A DNA stretch of 64,000 nt. It comes from Archivesica marissinica (taxonomy: Eukaryota; Mollusca; Bivalvia; Venerida; Vesicomyidae). The first letter of the stretch is position 1; each line of letters starts with the position of its first letter. Under the pieces are notes generated by a model. That model saw only the letters and a program-made list of their open reading frames with translations. It did no database searches and was not told where the DNA came from. The stretch covers positions 538,601 through 602,600 of the forward strand of contig CM026404.1 of the NCBI GenBank assembly GCA_014843695.1, read 5' to 3'. Made by a program: the position numbers and the translations under genes. Below, piece after piece: positions 43,482-52,770 of the stretch.

Positions 43482-45403
43482 TTGTCTGGATTACACTACT
43501 CACTGCTAGCAGTACAGCAGTACATTGCTCACTGCCAGCAGTACATTGCTCACTGCCAGCAGTACAGCAGTACATTGCTCACTGCCAGCAGTACATTGCT
43601 CACTGCCATCAGTACAGCAGTACATTGCTCACTGCCAGCAGTACAGCAGTACACTATTCACTGCCAGCAGTACAGCAGTGCATTGCTCACTGCCAGCAGT
43701 ACATTGCTCACTGCCAACAGTACATTGCTCACTGTCAGCAGTACAGCAGTACATTGCTCACTGCCAGCAGTACATTGCTCACTGCCAGCAGTACATTGCT
43801 CACTGCCAGCAGTACATTGCTCACTGCTAGCAGTACAGCAGTACATTGCTCACTGCCAGCAGTACATTGCTCACTGTCAGCAGTACATTGCTCACTGTCA
43901 GCAGTACAGCAGTACAGTGCTCACTGCCAGCAGTACAGCAGTACATTGCTCACTGCCAGCAGTACAGCAGTACACTACTCACTGCCAGCAGTACAGCAGT
44001 ACATTGCTCACTGCCAGCAGTACATTGATCACTGTCAGCAGTACAGCAGTACACTACTCACTGCCAGCAGTACAGCAGTACACTACTCACTGCCAGCAGT
44101 ACATCAGTACATTGCTCACTGCCAGCAGTACATTGCTCACTGTCAGCAGTACAGCAGTACATTGCTCACTGCCAGCAGTACAGCAGTACATTGCTCACTG
44201 CTAGCAGTACATTGCTCACTGCTAGCAGTACAGCAGTACATTGCTCACTGTCAGCAGTACAGCAGTACATTGCTCACTGTCAGCAGTACAGCAGTACATT
44301 GCTCACTGCCAGCAGTACATTGCTCACTGTCAGCAGTACAGCAGTACATTGCTCACTGCCAGCAGTACAGCAGTACATTGCTCACTGCTAGCAGTACATT
44401 GCTCACTGCCAGCAGTACATTGCTCACTGTCAGCAGTACAGCAGTACATTGCTCACTGCCAGCAGTACATTGCTCACTGCTAGCAGTACATTGCTCACTG
44501 CCAGCAGTACATTGCTCACTGCCAGCAGTACATTGCTCACTGCCAGCAGTACATTGCTCACTGCCAGCAGTACATTGCTCACTGTCAGCAGTATATTGCT
44601 CACTGCCAGCATTACATTGCTCACTGCCAGCAGTACATTGCTCATTGCTAGCAGTACAGCAGTACATTGCTCACTGTCAGCAGTACAGCAGTACATTGCT
44701 CACTGTCAGCAGTACAGCAGTACATTGCTCACTGCCAGCAGTACATCAGTACATTGCTCACTACCAGCAGTACATTGCTCACTGCCAGCAGTACATTGCT
44801 CACTGCCAGCAGTACATTGCTCACTACCAGCAGTACATTGCTCACTGCCAGCAATACATTGCTCACTGTCAGCAGTACATTGCTCACTGCCAGCAGTACA
44901 TTGCTCACTGCTAGCAGTACAGCAGTACATTGCTCACTGCCGCAGTACATTGCTCACTGTCAGCAGTACATTGCTCACTGCCAGCAGTACAGCAGTACAT
45001 TGCTCAAAGCCATCAGTACATTGCTCACTGCCAGCAGTACATTGCTCACTGCCAGCAGTACATTGCTCACTGCCAGCAGTACATTGCTCACTGCCAGCAG
45101 TACATTGCTCACTGCCAGCAGTACATTGCTCACTGCCAGCAGTACATTGCTCACTGTCAGCAGTACATTGCTCACTGCCAGCAGTACATTGCTCACTGCC
45201 AGCAGTACATTGCTCACTGCCAGCAGTACATTGCTCACTGTCAGCAGTACATTGCTCACTGCTAGCAGTACAGCAGTACATTGCTCACTGCTAGCAGTAC
45301 ATTGCTCACTGTCAGCAGTACATTGCTCACTGCCAGCAGTACATTGCTCACTGCCAGCAGTACACCGGCAGTACACTGCTCACTGGTAACTTCACCCACA
45401 TAT
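43482..45403 (+). repeat. 29/21-bp minisatellite element, greatly expanded
   Basis: Two unit lengths are mixed: a 29-bp form CCAGCAGTACAGCAGTACAT then TGCTCACTG, and a 21-bp form lacking an 8-bp AGCAGTAC step. The span is about 1.9 kb. It opens with CTGGATTACACTACTCACTG and closes with GGCAGTACACTGCTCACTGG then TAACTTCACCCACAT, both also found at the ends of the short element at 51720-51922. Open frames up to 485 codons encode only the repeat. Confidence 0.95.
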
Positions 45404-45843
45404 ATTATCTGTATTGTAAAGAGATGAGACTGAAATAAAGAATACTGTTTCATCATATACAAAACACATACGCTATATAATATACCAGCATACGCCCAAA
45501 TATATAATATAATAATTTATAAATAAACTGCACTTGTTTTCATTGTTTATATTAACCTGGGAACAGGAGTTGATATATTTTGCCTGGTCAGTCAAATCAA
45601 TAGATTTTAGCACCGACAGGGCAGTATTGAGTTTCTGATAATGTCATTTTGCCAGAAGTTAAAAAGTGAAAAATCGACAGACTGGCACCCAGGCTATCTT
45701 TGCATGACAGTACATGCATGCTACACGAGATCGTTGTTATTCTAAATGCGTCGATGGTTCCTTTACATACCAGGTGAAGTACACTAGTGACCGCGAATAC
45801 ACCACGTGTACAGTGCACAGTCTGACACCACAGAACCACTTGT
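45404..45843. other. Non-tandem sequence with dispersed repeat copies
   Basis: 45410-45445 resembles the retroelement-like terminus at 28660-28696 (GATGAGACTGAAATAAAGA). 45555-45705 is a second copy of the dispersed repeat at 32779-32940. No gene is visible. Confidence 0.5.
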
Positions 45844-46124
45844 GTGTTTTACGTTTATTTATCGTCGCTACCTGTTGCCCATATGAGCGAAGCCTCCTGA
45901 AGACATTAGTCATTTTAGAATGTTGGCGGATAGTCCAATTACACAAACAGAGACCCATTCCAGAGTCTCCTCTGTTTCTTTTACGTGCACGGTGTAAACC
46001 GACCTCGGCTTAAAGTCCCATCTGAAAGACTGTTAATTTTACTAGGGTCAGATGGGGGATCGCAGGTTCGATCCCTGGATTACCAGTCCAACGTGTTAAC
46101 CACTGGACTACAGATCCGTCTGGT
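45844..46124 (-). mobile_element. SINE-C copy with 16-bp microinversion in the B box
   Basis: The same SINE-C motif order is present, from GTTTTACGTTTATTTATCG to AGATCCGTCTGG. At 46058-46073 the plus strand reads GATCGCAGGTTCGATC, where other copies in this orientation read GATCGAACCTGCGATC. The 16 bp are thus exactly reverse-complemented between GATC ends, placing the B box on the opposite strand from the rest of the head. Confidence 0.9.
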
Positions 46125-46384
46125 TAGTTTACTGAAATTTGATATGCTGTTTAAAGTGGATATGGGTGTTGTATGTAAATCTATGTTTAACTTAATTCTT
46201 TGGCAACACAAATCAACATTGGAAGACACACATCTCACAGGTCGAACGATTGGTGTGTTTTTGGTGGCATAGTAATAATTTAATAATAGAACATATCATG
46301 TATGGTCGACTATCATGTTTAACTGTATTGTATATTAAGATAGATGTATTTCTGTATGTGTACAGGACCTATGTAGTTGTGAAG
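46125..46384. other. Short non-repetitive stretch
   Basis: No gene or repeat recognised. It separates SINE-C from the CCTAGG-rich array. Confidence 0.5.
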
Positions 46385-47485
46385 TAATCCTCCCTAGGGT
46401 CCGTAATCTCCCCTAGGGCCCCACGAGGCCCGTAATATTCCCTAGGCCCCCACGTGTCCCGTAATCTTCCCTAGGGCCCCACGAGGCCCGTAATATTCCC
46501 TAGGGCCCCACGAGGCCAGTAATATTCCCTAGAGCCCTCACAATGCCCGTAATATTCCCTAGGGCCCCACGAGGCCCGTAATATTCCCTAGGGCCCTCAC
46601 AATGCCCGTAATCTTCCCTAGGGCCCCACGAGGCCCGTAATATTCCCTATGTCCCTCACGAGGCCCGTAATCTTCCCCAGGGCACACACGAGGCCCGTAA
46701 TCTTCCCTAGGGCACACATGAGGCCCGTAATCTTCCCTAGGCCCTCACAAGGCCCGTAATCTTCCCTAGGGCCTCATAAGGCCCGTAATCTTCCCTAGGG
46801 CACACACAAGTCCCGTACTCTTCCTTAGGGCCTCACAAGGCCCGTAATCTTCCCTAGGGCCTCACAAGGCCCGTAGTCTTCCCTAGGGCCCTCACAAGGC
46901 CCATAATCCTCCCTAGGGCACACACAAGTCCCGTAATCTTCCCTAGGGCACACACAAGGCCCGTACTCTTCCCTAGGCCTCACAAGGCCCGAAATCTTCC
47001 CTAGGGCCTCACAAGGCCCGTAATCTTCCCTAGGGCACACACAAGGCCCGTACTCTTCCCTAGGGCCTAACAAGGCCCGTAATCTTCCCTAGGGCCTCAC
47101 AAGGCCCCGTAAACTTCCCTAGGGCACACACAAGTCCCGTAATATTCCCTAGGGCACACACAATGCCCGTAATCTTCCCTAGGGCCTCACAAGGCCCGTA
47201 ATATTCCCTAGGACCCTCACAAGGCCCGTAATCTTCCCTAGGGCACACACGAGGCCCGTAATTTTCCCTAGGACCCTCACAAGGCCCGTAATCTTCCCTA
47301 GTGCACACACGACGACCGTAATCTTCCCTAGGGCTTATGAGTCCCGTAATCTTCCCTAGGGCACCACGAGGCCCGTAATCTTCCCTAGGGCCCTCACAAG
47401 TCCCGTAATCTTCCCTAGGGCCCCACGAGGCCCGTAATCTTCCCTAGGGCCCTCACAAGTCCCGTAATCTTCCCTAGGGCACTCA
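46385..47485. repeat. 29/30-bp GC-rich minisatellite with CCTAGG in most units
   Basis: Units such as GGCCCGTAATCTTCCCTAGG followed by GCCTCACAA, about 37 copies. Variation falls in the segment between CCTAGGG and GTAAT: CCCCACGAGGCCC, CCTCACAAGGCCC, CACACACAAGTCCC, CCTCACAATGCCC. TAATATTCC predominates on the left and TAATCTTCC on the right. Most units carry the palindrome CCTAGG. Minus-strand open frames at 46825-47308 translate the repeat. Confidence 0.95.
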
Positions 47486-47551
47486 AAGTGGTTCTATTAT
47501 TGTGGTATTGAGACAAATCATAAAGTGAAACTACAGTCAACTGTGTCTTAA

Positions 47552-47795
47552 TTTATACGTTATTTATTTTACAATGATTGCAATACAAGTTTTAACAGCT
47601 TATATTAATCACTCTCGTTGGCGCGGATGAAAGCGTAACTGTGGTCATTCATGTGTGAGGACACCGGAGTACCCGGAGAAACCCCACCTGTCAGATATGG
47701 CGACCACCGTACCATCTCACATACTTCCCGGTCCGAGGATCGAACCAGGTTTGCATTGGTGATAAGCAAGTGCGCAATCCACTGCGCTAACCCTG
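47552..47795 (-). mobile_element. SINE-B, near full length
   Basis: On the minus strand: CAGGGTTAGCGCAGTGGATT with A box TAGCGCAGTGG (plus 47779-47789), B box GGTTCGATCC (plus 47737-47746), body GGGAAGTATGTGAGATGGTA and TTTCTCCGGGTACTCC, and tail GTGATTAATATAAGCTG then ATTGCAATCATTG and TAAAATAAATA. Possible target duplication TGTCTTAA at 47544-47551 and 47794-47801. Confidence 0.88.
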
Positions 47796-47801
47796 TCTTA
47801 A

Positions 47802-48385
47802 GCAGCCAGCCAAGGGAATAACAGAAAGTGGCTGCTTAGTACAGGTGACTGTTTAATATAGGTTAAATGTATAATAAAACAATATGTTCGTAATCTGGAA
47901 GCTAGCTGCTTAATACAGGTGACGACAACACGGGTTTGACTGTACCACAAATGGTTTTGATCAATTTCCGACAAGCCTTGAATACCAGATAACGTAACCA
48001 TCTCAATATATCTTTTCCGTAAATACGACTAGCAGATAAATATTTTGATGTTGACCTTCAGTGCAGATATATTATGTATTATGTTTACATACTTTTGAAG
48101 CTACACACAAACGATTATTTTGAATACTTTCCAATTTCGACACGCTATGTATTACACATAACTTTGATAGTCGTGATAACATTAGTATTTGATAATTATC
48201 GAAGCTTGGCACTGAACAATAAAGACGTGCGATGTGCAAGTTTATATTCTCAGAGTACAGAGTATATGTAATTGTTCAAAGAAAGATCTGCAGACAGCTT
48301 GCGTTTATACTTCCATGTTATAATTTGTTGAGGGCCTCACGGCAGATTGATTTAATTGTTCAAATGAGTTCTTTGTGTAATTCAT
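47802..48385. other. Non-tandem sequence, no gene recognised
   Basis: A short spaced direct repeat is present: GGCTGCTTAGTACAGGTGAC near 47831 and AGCTGCTTAATACAGGTGAC near 47905. Just upstream, CTTAAGCAGCC lies in inverted orientation. Otherwise nothing is recognised; open frames are at most 67 codons. Confidence 0.5.
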
Positions 48386-48718
48386 GATAGCGTCGTGTTA
48401 GCGAGTTCGTTTCAGGTGCGAAAGGCCCGGAGTTCGTGCCCGGTGATGAATTCCATCAGGACTGAGTTCTCAATAGTGACTAATATAAGGACGGGAAGTA
48501 TGTGAGATGGTACGGTGGTCGCCAGATCGGACAGGTGGGTTTTCTCCGGGTACTCCGGTTTCCTCACACATGAATGACCACATATACGCTTTCATCCGAG
48601 CCAACGAAAGTGATTAATATAAGTTGTTAAAACTTGCTTCGCAATCTTTGTAAAATAAATAAATTTTAAAAAAATAAGGTGTATGAATTTGTTTCGCAAT
48701 CGAGCTAAAATAAATTTC
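48386..48718 (+). mobile_element. Degenerate SINE-A interrupted by a nested SINE-B
   Basis: The SINE-A head (GATAGCGTCGTGTTAGCGAG, TTTCAGGTGCGAAAGGCCC, GGAGTTCGTGCC) is followed by an internal deletion. It then resumes at GATGAATTCCATCAGGACTG and GTGACTAATATAAG. After the inserted SINE-B it continues with GTGTATGAATTTGTTTCGCA and ATCGAGCTAAAATAAATTT. The interruption falls within the tail. Confidence 0.85.
48491..48673 (+). mobile_element. 5'-truncated SINE-B nested in SINE-A
   Basis: Begins at ACGGGAAGTATGTGAGATGG without the tRNA-like head and ends in TTTGTAAAATAAATAAATTT and an A-rich tail. A 6-bp direct repeat ATAAGG at 48485-48490 and 48674-48679 borders it. The arrangement gives a relative order: this SINE-B insertion is younger than the SINE-A it interrupts. 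Confidence 0.85.
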
Positions 48719-48898
48719 AGAAATGAGTTATTTCGTTAAAAAGTCCTGTAGTAAATCATCATCAGCTTGTTACACTATTATTGTTAATTAAGATCGTGCG
48801 ACGGCTGCATGTATATATACAGCTATCTTATCAGCACGATGATATAGTGCCTAATGAAGTGATACATCTCCTAATTATCTCGTCATTATGGATACATA

Positions 48899-49112
48899 CG
48901 TGTGTTTTACATTTATTTATCGTCGCTACCGGTTGCCCATATGAGCGACGCCGCCTGAAGAGATTAGTCATTTTAGATTTTTGGAGGATAGTGAAATAAT
49001 ACAGACAGACCCATTCCAGAGTCTCCTCTGGTTCTTTTACGTTTACGGTGTTAGCACCGATACGAGACCTCGGTTTAAAGTCCCATCTGAAAGACTATTA
49101 ATTTCATTAGGG
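48899..49112 (-). mobile_element. SINE-C fragment, left half of inverted pair
   Basis: Reversed tail and body from GTTTTACATTTATTTATCG to TTTCATTAGGGT. It stops before the tRNA-like head and is joined directly to an opposite-strand SINE-C tail. Confidence 0.87.
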
Positions 49113-49220
49113 TCTCTGTCTGTATCATTGTACTATCCTCCAAAAATCGAAAATGACTAATCCCTCCAGGAGGCGTCGCTCATATGGGCAACCGGTAGCG
49201 ACGATAAATAAAGGTATAAC
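49113..49220 (+). mobile_element. SINE-C fragment, right half of inverted pair
   Basis: Starts CTCTGTCTGTATCATTGTAC and runs through GGAGGCGTCGCTCATATGGG to CGACGATAAATAAAGG. It is the reverse complement of 48899-49005, giving a foldback of about 107-bp arms. Confidence 0.87.
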
Positions 49221-49445
49221 ACAGAAAGTAGAATATGGCATTATAGGTACAATTATGTGAATCAATTCTGACGTGTATAACACTGTAACATATCATCACT
49301 GATGGTCACTGGTTATTGCCCCGCTCAGACCGTGTTTCTATATATGACAAAGCTGGCGATTTATTACGGAGATTGGTGCAGCAACGTAAAACACACACAC
49401 ACACACATAAACTTCTCGGAATGTGTTTGTCCAGCTATCTATCAA
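49221..49445. other. Short non-repetitive stretch with (CA)n
   Basis: A CA-rich run lies at 49390-49406. No gene is recognised. Confidence 0.5.
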
Positions 49446-49598
49446 CATGTAATATAGTTTCTCTACACTGTTCAGCTTTTACATTACTATATAATTCGCG
49501 GAATGAGGAGCAGTTCTCACTTATATATTCCTATCTTTTGATTGTATTTGATGTGTATATACATACGAAATTAACAATTTTAATGAGTAAGATCTTGT

Positions 49599-49629
<31 letters not shown>

Positions 49630-49800
49630 AGACTTTATTTAACGAGAGTACTCATTTAACAAAAGTTAATCTACAATGAGGCCCTCAACATATATACAAT
49701 CAAATGCAATCAAAAGATAGCACTATAAGTGAGAACTGCACATTGGAATAATATAAAAAATAGAGAAACTATATTTAATATGTAATGGAATATGATGATA
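49446..49800. mobile_element. Inverted pair of LINE-like 3' ends around (AAT)n
   Basis: The left arm includes ATATAGTTTCTCTA, GCAGTTCTCACTTATA, CTATCTTTTGATTG and TGTATATACATA. The right arm carries the reverse complements in opposite order (CATATATACAATCAAATGC, CAATCAAAAGATAG, TATAAGTGAGAACTGC, TAGAGAAACTATAT). The centre holds (AAT)n at 49602-49629 followed by AAAGACTTTATTTAACGAG. The arms have diverged. The right arm matches the termini at 28161 and 36596. Confidence 0.65.
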
Positions 49801-49922
49801 TATGGAATTGGCTAGCAGAGTAGAAAATGGGAATATAAGTGTGTATTTTAAGTAAGATATAAGCCTCAAACGGATCCATTATGTAAAATATTGGTACTGT
49901 CTTCGGCGCTATGTGCCTCACA

Positions 49923-50350
49923 CAGTGCAATGTTTAAACATATTGGATCGGCTTATATCCTATACATATACAGTGTAATGTTTAAACATATTGGATCTGA
50001 TTGGGCTTATATCCTATACATATACAGTGCAATGTTTAAACATATTGGATCGGATTGGGCTTATATCCTATACATATACAGTGCAATGTTTAAACATATT
50101 GGATCGGCTTATATCCTATACATATACAGTGTAATGTTTAAACATATTGGATCTGATTGGGCTTATATCCTATACATATACAGTGTAATGTTTAAACATA
50201 TTGGATCGGATTGGGCTTATATCCTATACATATACAGTGTAATGTTTAAACATATTGGATCGGATTGGGCGTATATCCTATACATATACAGTGCAATGTT
50301 TAAACATATTGGATCTGATTGGGCTTATATCCTATACATATACAGTGTAA
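49923..50350. repeat. 54/45-bp tandem repeat, about 8 copies
   Basis: Unit AATGTTTAAACATATTGGAT then CGGATTGGGCTTATATCC and TATACATATACAGTG. A 45-bp form lacks the 9-bp GATTGGGCT-like segment. Both lengths are multiples of nine, so the frame 49891-50424 stays open without being a gene. GTTTAAAC is palindromic. Confidence 0.95.
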
Positions 50351-50400
50351 AGCTTGCCTTTATGAAATACTACCCATGTATTTATTCATACTACATCATA

Positions 50401-50605
50401 CAACATGCATGTATATATCTGTAGTTCAGTGGTAACACGCTGGACTGGTAATCCAGAGATCAACATGCATGTATATATCTGTAGTTCAGTGGTAACACGC
50501 TGGACTGGTAATCCAGAGATCAACATGCATGTATATATCTGTAGTTCAGTGGTAACACGCTGGACTGGTAATCCAGAGATCGCAAGTTCGATCCCCCGTC
50601 TGACC
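50401..50605 (+). repeat. 60-bp perfect triplication of SINE-C tRNA-like head
   Basis: Three identical 60-bp units at 50401-50460, 50461-50520 and 50521-50580 contain ATCTGTAGTTCAGTGGTAAC (A-box region) and CTGGACTGGTAATCCAG. Only the last continues into a B box (GCAAGTTCGATCCCCCGTC) and a C-run at 50607-50619. The SINE-C body is absent. No mature tRNA is predicted because the acceptor stem is not intact. Confidence 0.93.
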
Positions 50606-50619
50606 CCCCCCCCCCCATT

Positions 50620-51094
50620 GAGCGCTACTATATATAATAATAAGATTACCAATGTGTTCATTTCAAAGCCCACAGGTCGCACCACACATATCAACAGTTG
50701 ATTCGTGACTGTATGAAACCGACTGGAAATAGGCGAACTTGCGATGGAAAACCCGTATGATTCTTTGATGGCGGGTAATGCACTGACAATATTAAAATTA
50801 ACCAGTTATGCCAATTAACAACATCGTGGGTGCTTGCCATTTGTATAGTGGTGGTAATCCAGACCACGTCCTTTTATCACTACTGGTTCACAATTGTGCC
50901 TTTTATTTGCACTTATGTTGTTTTTCCTATAGCGTGGCTCCAACTCACTCAAATCCGGCCTAACGTGATATGGTCTTTGCGTCACAATGTGTCACGCTAT
51001 GTGCGACTGATATCACTAACGTGACATCTCAGCGTCAACTTATTGCACATCTAGTCTCGTACAGCCCCTCCCAATTACTGAGACCATACACTAT
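50620..51094. other. Non-repetitive stretch, no gene recognised
   Basis: The longest open frame is 64 codons (50830-51024), hydrophobic in part, without a recognisable domain. Not called as a gene. Confidence 0.5.
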
Positions 51095-51595
51095 TATTAT
51101 GGGCTCGTATTTTTGATGCCCAGACGGCCACTATAGTGCTATATCATGGGCGCCTATTGTTGATGCCCAGACGGCCACTATAGTGATATATCATGGGCGC
51201 CTATTGTTGATGCCCAGACGGCCACTATAGTGCTATATCATGGGCGCCTATTGTTGATGCCCAGACGGCCACTATAGTGCTATATCATGGGCACCTATTG
51301 TTGATGCCCAGACGGCCACTATAGTGATATATCATGGGCGCCTATTGTTGATACACAGACGGCCACTATAGTGCTATATCATGGGCGCCTATTGTTGATG
51401 CCCAGACGGCCACTATAGTGATATATCATGGGCGCCTATTGTTGATGCCCAGACGGCCACTAGTGTGCTATATTATAGGCGCCTATTTTTGATACCCAGA
51501 CGGCCATTAATGTGCTATATTATGGGCGCCTATTTTTATGACCAGACGGCCACAATAGTGCTATATCATGGGCGCCTAGTGTTGATGAAAACCCG
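51095..51595. repeat. 47-bp tandem repeat, about 10 copies
   Basis: Unit ATCATGGGCGCCTATTGTTG then ATGCCCAGACGGCCACTATA and GTGCTAT. Copies with GTGATAT and GTGCTAT alternate in part of the array, hinting at a 94-bp dimer. Both edges are degenerate. Confidence 0.95.
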
Positions 51596-51719
51596 GTGAC
51601 CACTATTATGCCCACGATGTCTGGGGTCACTCTATATCCGCACGTATGATACAATGCCAGCAATACTCTTACAACATAGCAAATGTCAAATACGAGCTAA
51701 ATGTATGTGGGTGAAGCTA

Positions 51720-51922
51720 AAAAATTTAAAAAAAAAAAAAAAATTATTTATTTCTTTTTCGAAATTTGGCATATACATATCATTCACTACTAGAATACAT
51801 AACTCGCTGCTGGATTACACTACTCACTGCTCACTGCTAGCAGTACAGCAGTACACTGCTCATTGCCAGCAGTACAGCAGTACACTGGCAGTACACTGCT
51901 CACTGCTAACTTCACCCACATG
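51720..51922 (+). mobile_element. Short, unexpanded form of the 29-bp-repeat element
   Basis: A-run, then AAATTATTTATTTC, TTTTTCGAAATTTGGCATAT, CATTCACTACTAGAATACAT and CTGCTGGATTACACTACTCA. Only about two to three GCAGTACAGCAGTACACTGC units follow, then GGCAGTACACTGCTCACTGC and TAACTTCACCCACAT. Both ends match the much longer arrays at 42803-45403, so this looks like a single element with few internal repeats. Its class is unknown. Confidence 0.75.
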
Positions 51923-52255
51923 CTAAATATGATTTTTGATATGCAAAAAGTTAAAATCTATGACGAGTCATTCCAAGATATGTCTGCAACTACCAAGCTG
52001 TTTGCTGGATATTTTCTACATGAGATTACAGAGATGGCGTGCGGTCTCTTGCATTTATCAGAATACAAGTAACTTGACATTCACGTCTGCTTCGTGTCTG
52101 CTGTTCCTCTTCAAAAGTCAATATTTCCCTATTATGAAATTAATGATATGCTGGAAGTAATGCTAATACAACAAATAAGTCTTACACGTTGTTCATTAAA
52201 TAGAGAAATAAGCGTCTGCTCTCCCTACAGTATAAATCGGGTACTATCATTTGGA
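51923..52255. other. Non-repetitive stretch, no gene recognised
   Basis: Open frames of up to 74 codons overlap in different frames without recognisable domains. Confidence 0.5.
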
Positions 52256-52469
52256 AGGCTCATATGGGCAACCGGTAGCGACGCATGGTGTCTGTGTTGT
52301 ACACCCTGCACGTAAAAGAACCAGAGGAGACTCTGGAATGGGTCTCTGTCTGTATCATTGCACTATCCTCCAACAATCTAAAAGCACTAATCTCTTCAGG
52401 AGGCGTGGCTCATATGAGCATCCGGTAGCGACGATAAATAAACGTAAAACACACAGGAAGGCTCACTGA
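52256..52469 (+). mobile_element. SINE-C tandem unit 1, rearranged
   Basis: Starts with a tail piece (CTCATATGGGCAACCGGTAG CGACG) joined to the body (GTGTCTGTGTTGTACACC) and ends in a normal tail with AAACGTAAAACACACAGGAA. The tRNA-like head is missing. Confidence 0.88.
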
Positions 52470-52770
52470 CGGATCTTTAGTTCAGTGGTAACACGCTGGA
52501 CGGGTACTCCAGTGATCGCAGGTTCGATCCCCCATCTGACCCTAATACAATTAACAGTCTTTTAGATGGAACATTAAACCGATGTCTGGTGTCGGTGCTG
52601 TACACCGTGCACGTAAACGAACCAGGATAGACTCTGGAATGAATCTCTGTCTGTATCATTGCACTATCCTCCAACAATCTAAAATAACTAATATCTCCAG
52701 GAGATGTCACTCATATGGCCAACCGGTAGAGACTGTAAATAAACGTAAAACACACAGGAAGGGTCACTGA
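52470..52770 (+). mobile_element. SINE-C tandem unit 2, full length
   Basis: Head CGGATCTTTAGTTCAGTGGT with A box at 52478-52488 and B box GGTTCGATCC at 52521-52530, then full body and tail ending CACACAGGAAGGGTCACTGA. The next head begins 301 bp later, and the short linker GGAAGG(C/G)TCACTGA is repeated at each junction. Confidence 0.93.
52478..52530 (+). promoter_or_regulatory. Internal pol III promoter (A and B boxes) of SINE-C
   Basis: A box TAGTTCAGTGG at 52478-52488 and B box GGTTCGATCC at 52521-52530. Both fit the tRNA-type consensus. No evidence of activity is available. Confidence 0.7.

Noticed and set aside
43457..45294. Long Ser/Thr/Leu/Ala-rich open frames (up to 485 codons)
   Set aside because: They translate 21- and 29-bp minisatellite units in several overlapping frames. 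A repetitive secreted protein was considered, but nothing beyond the repeat supports it.
50413..50605. tRNA genes (anticodon-like GGT) in tandem
   Set aside because: The anticodon arm and A box look tRNA-like, but only one unit has a B box and the acceptor stem does not pair. The same sequence is the head of dispersed SINE-C elements.
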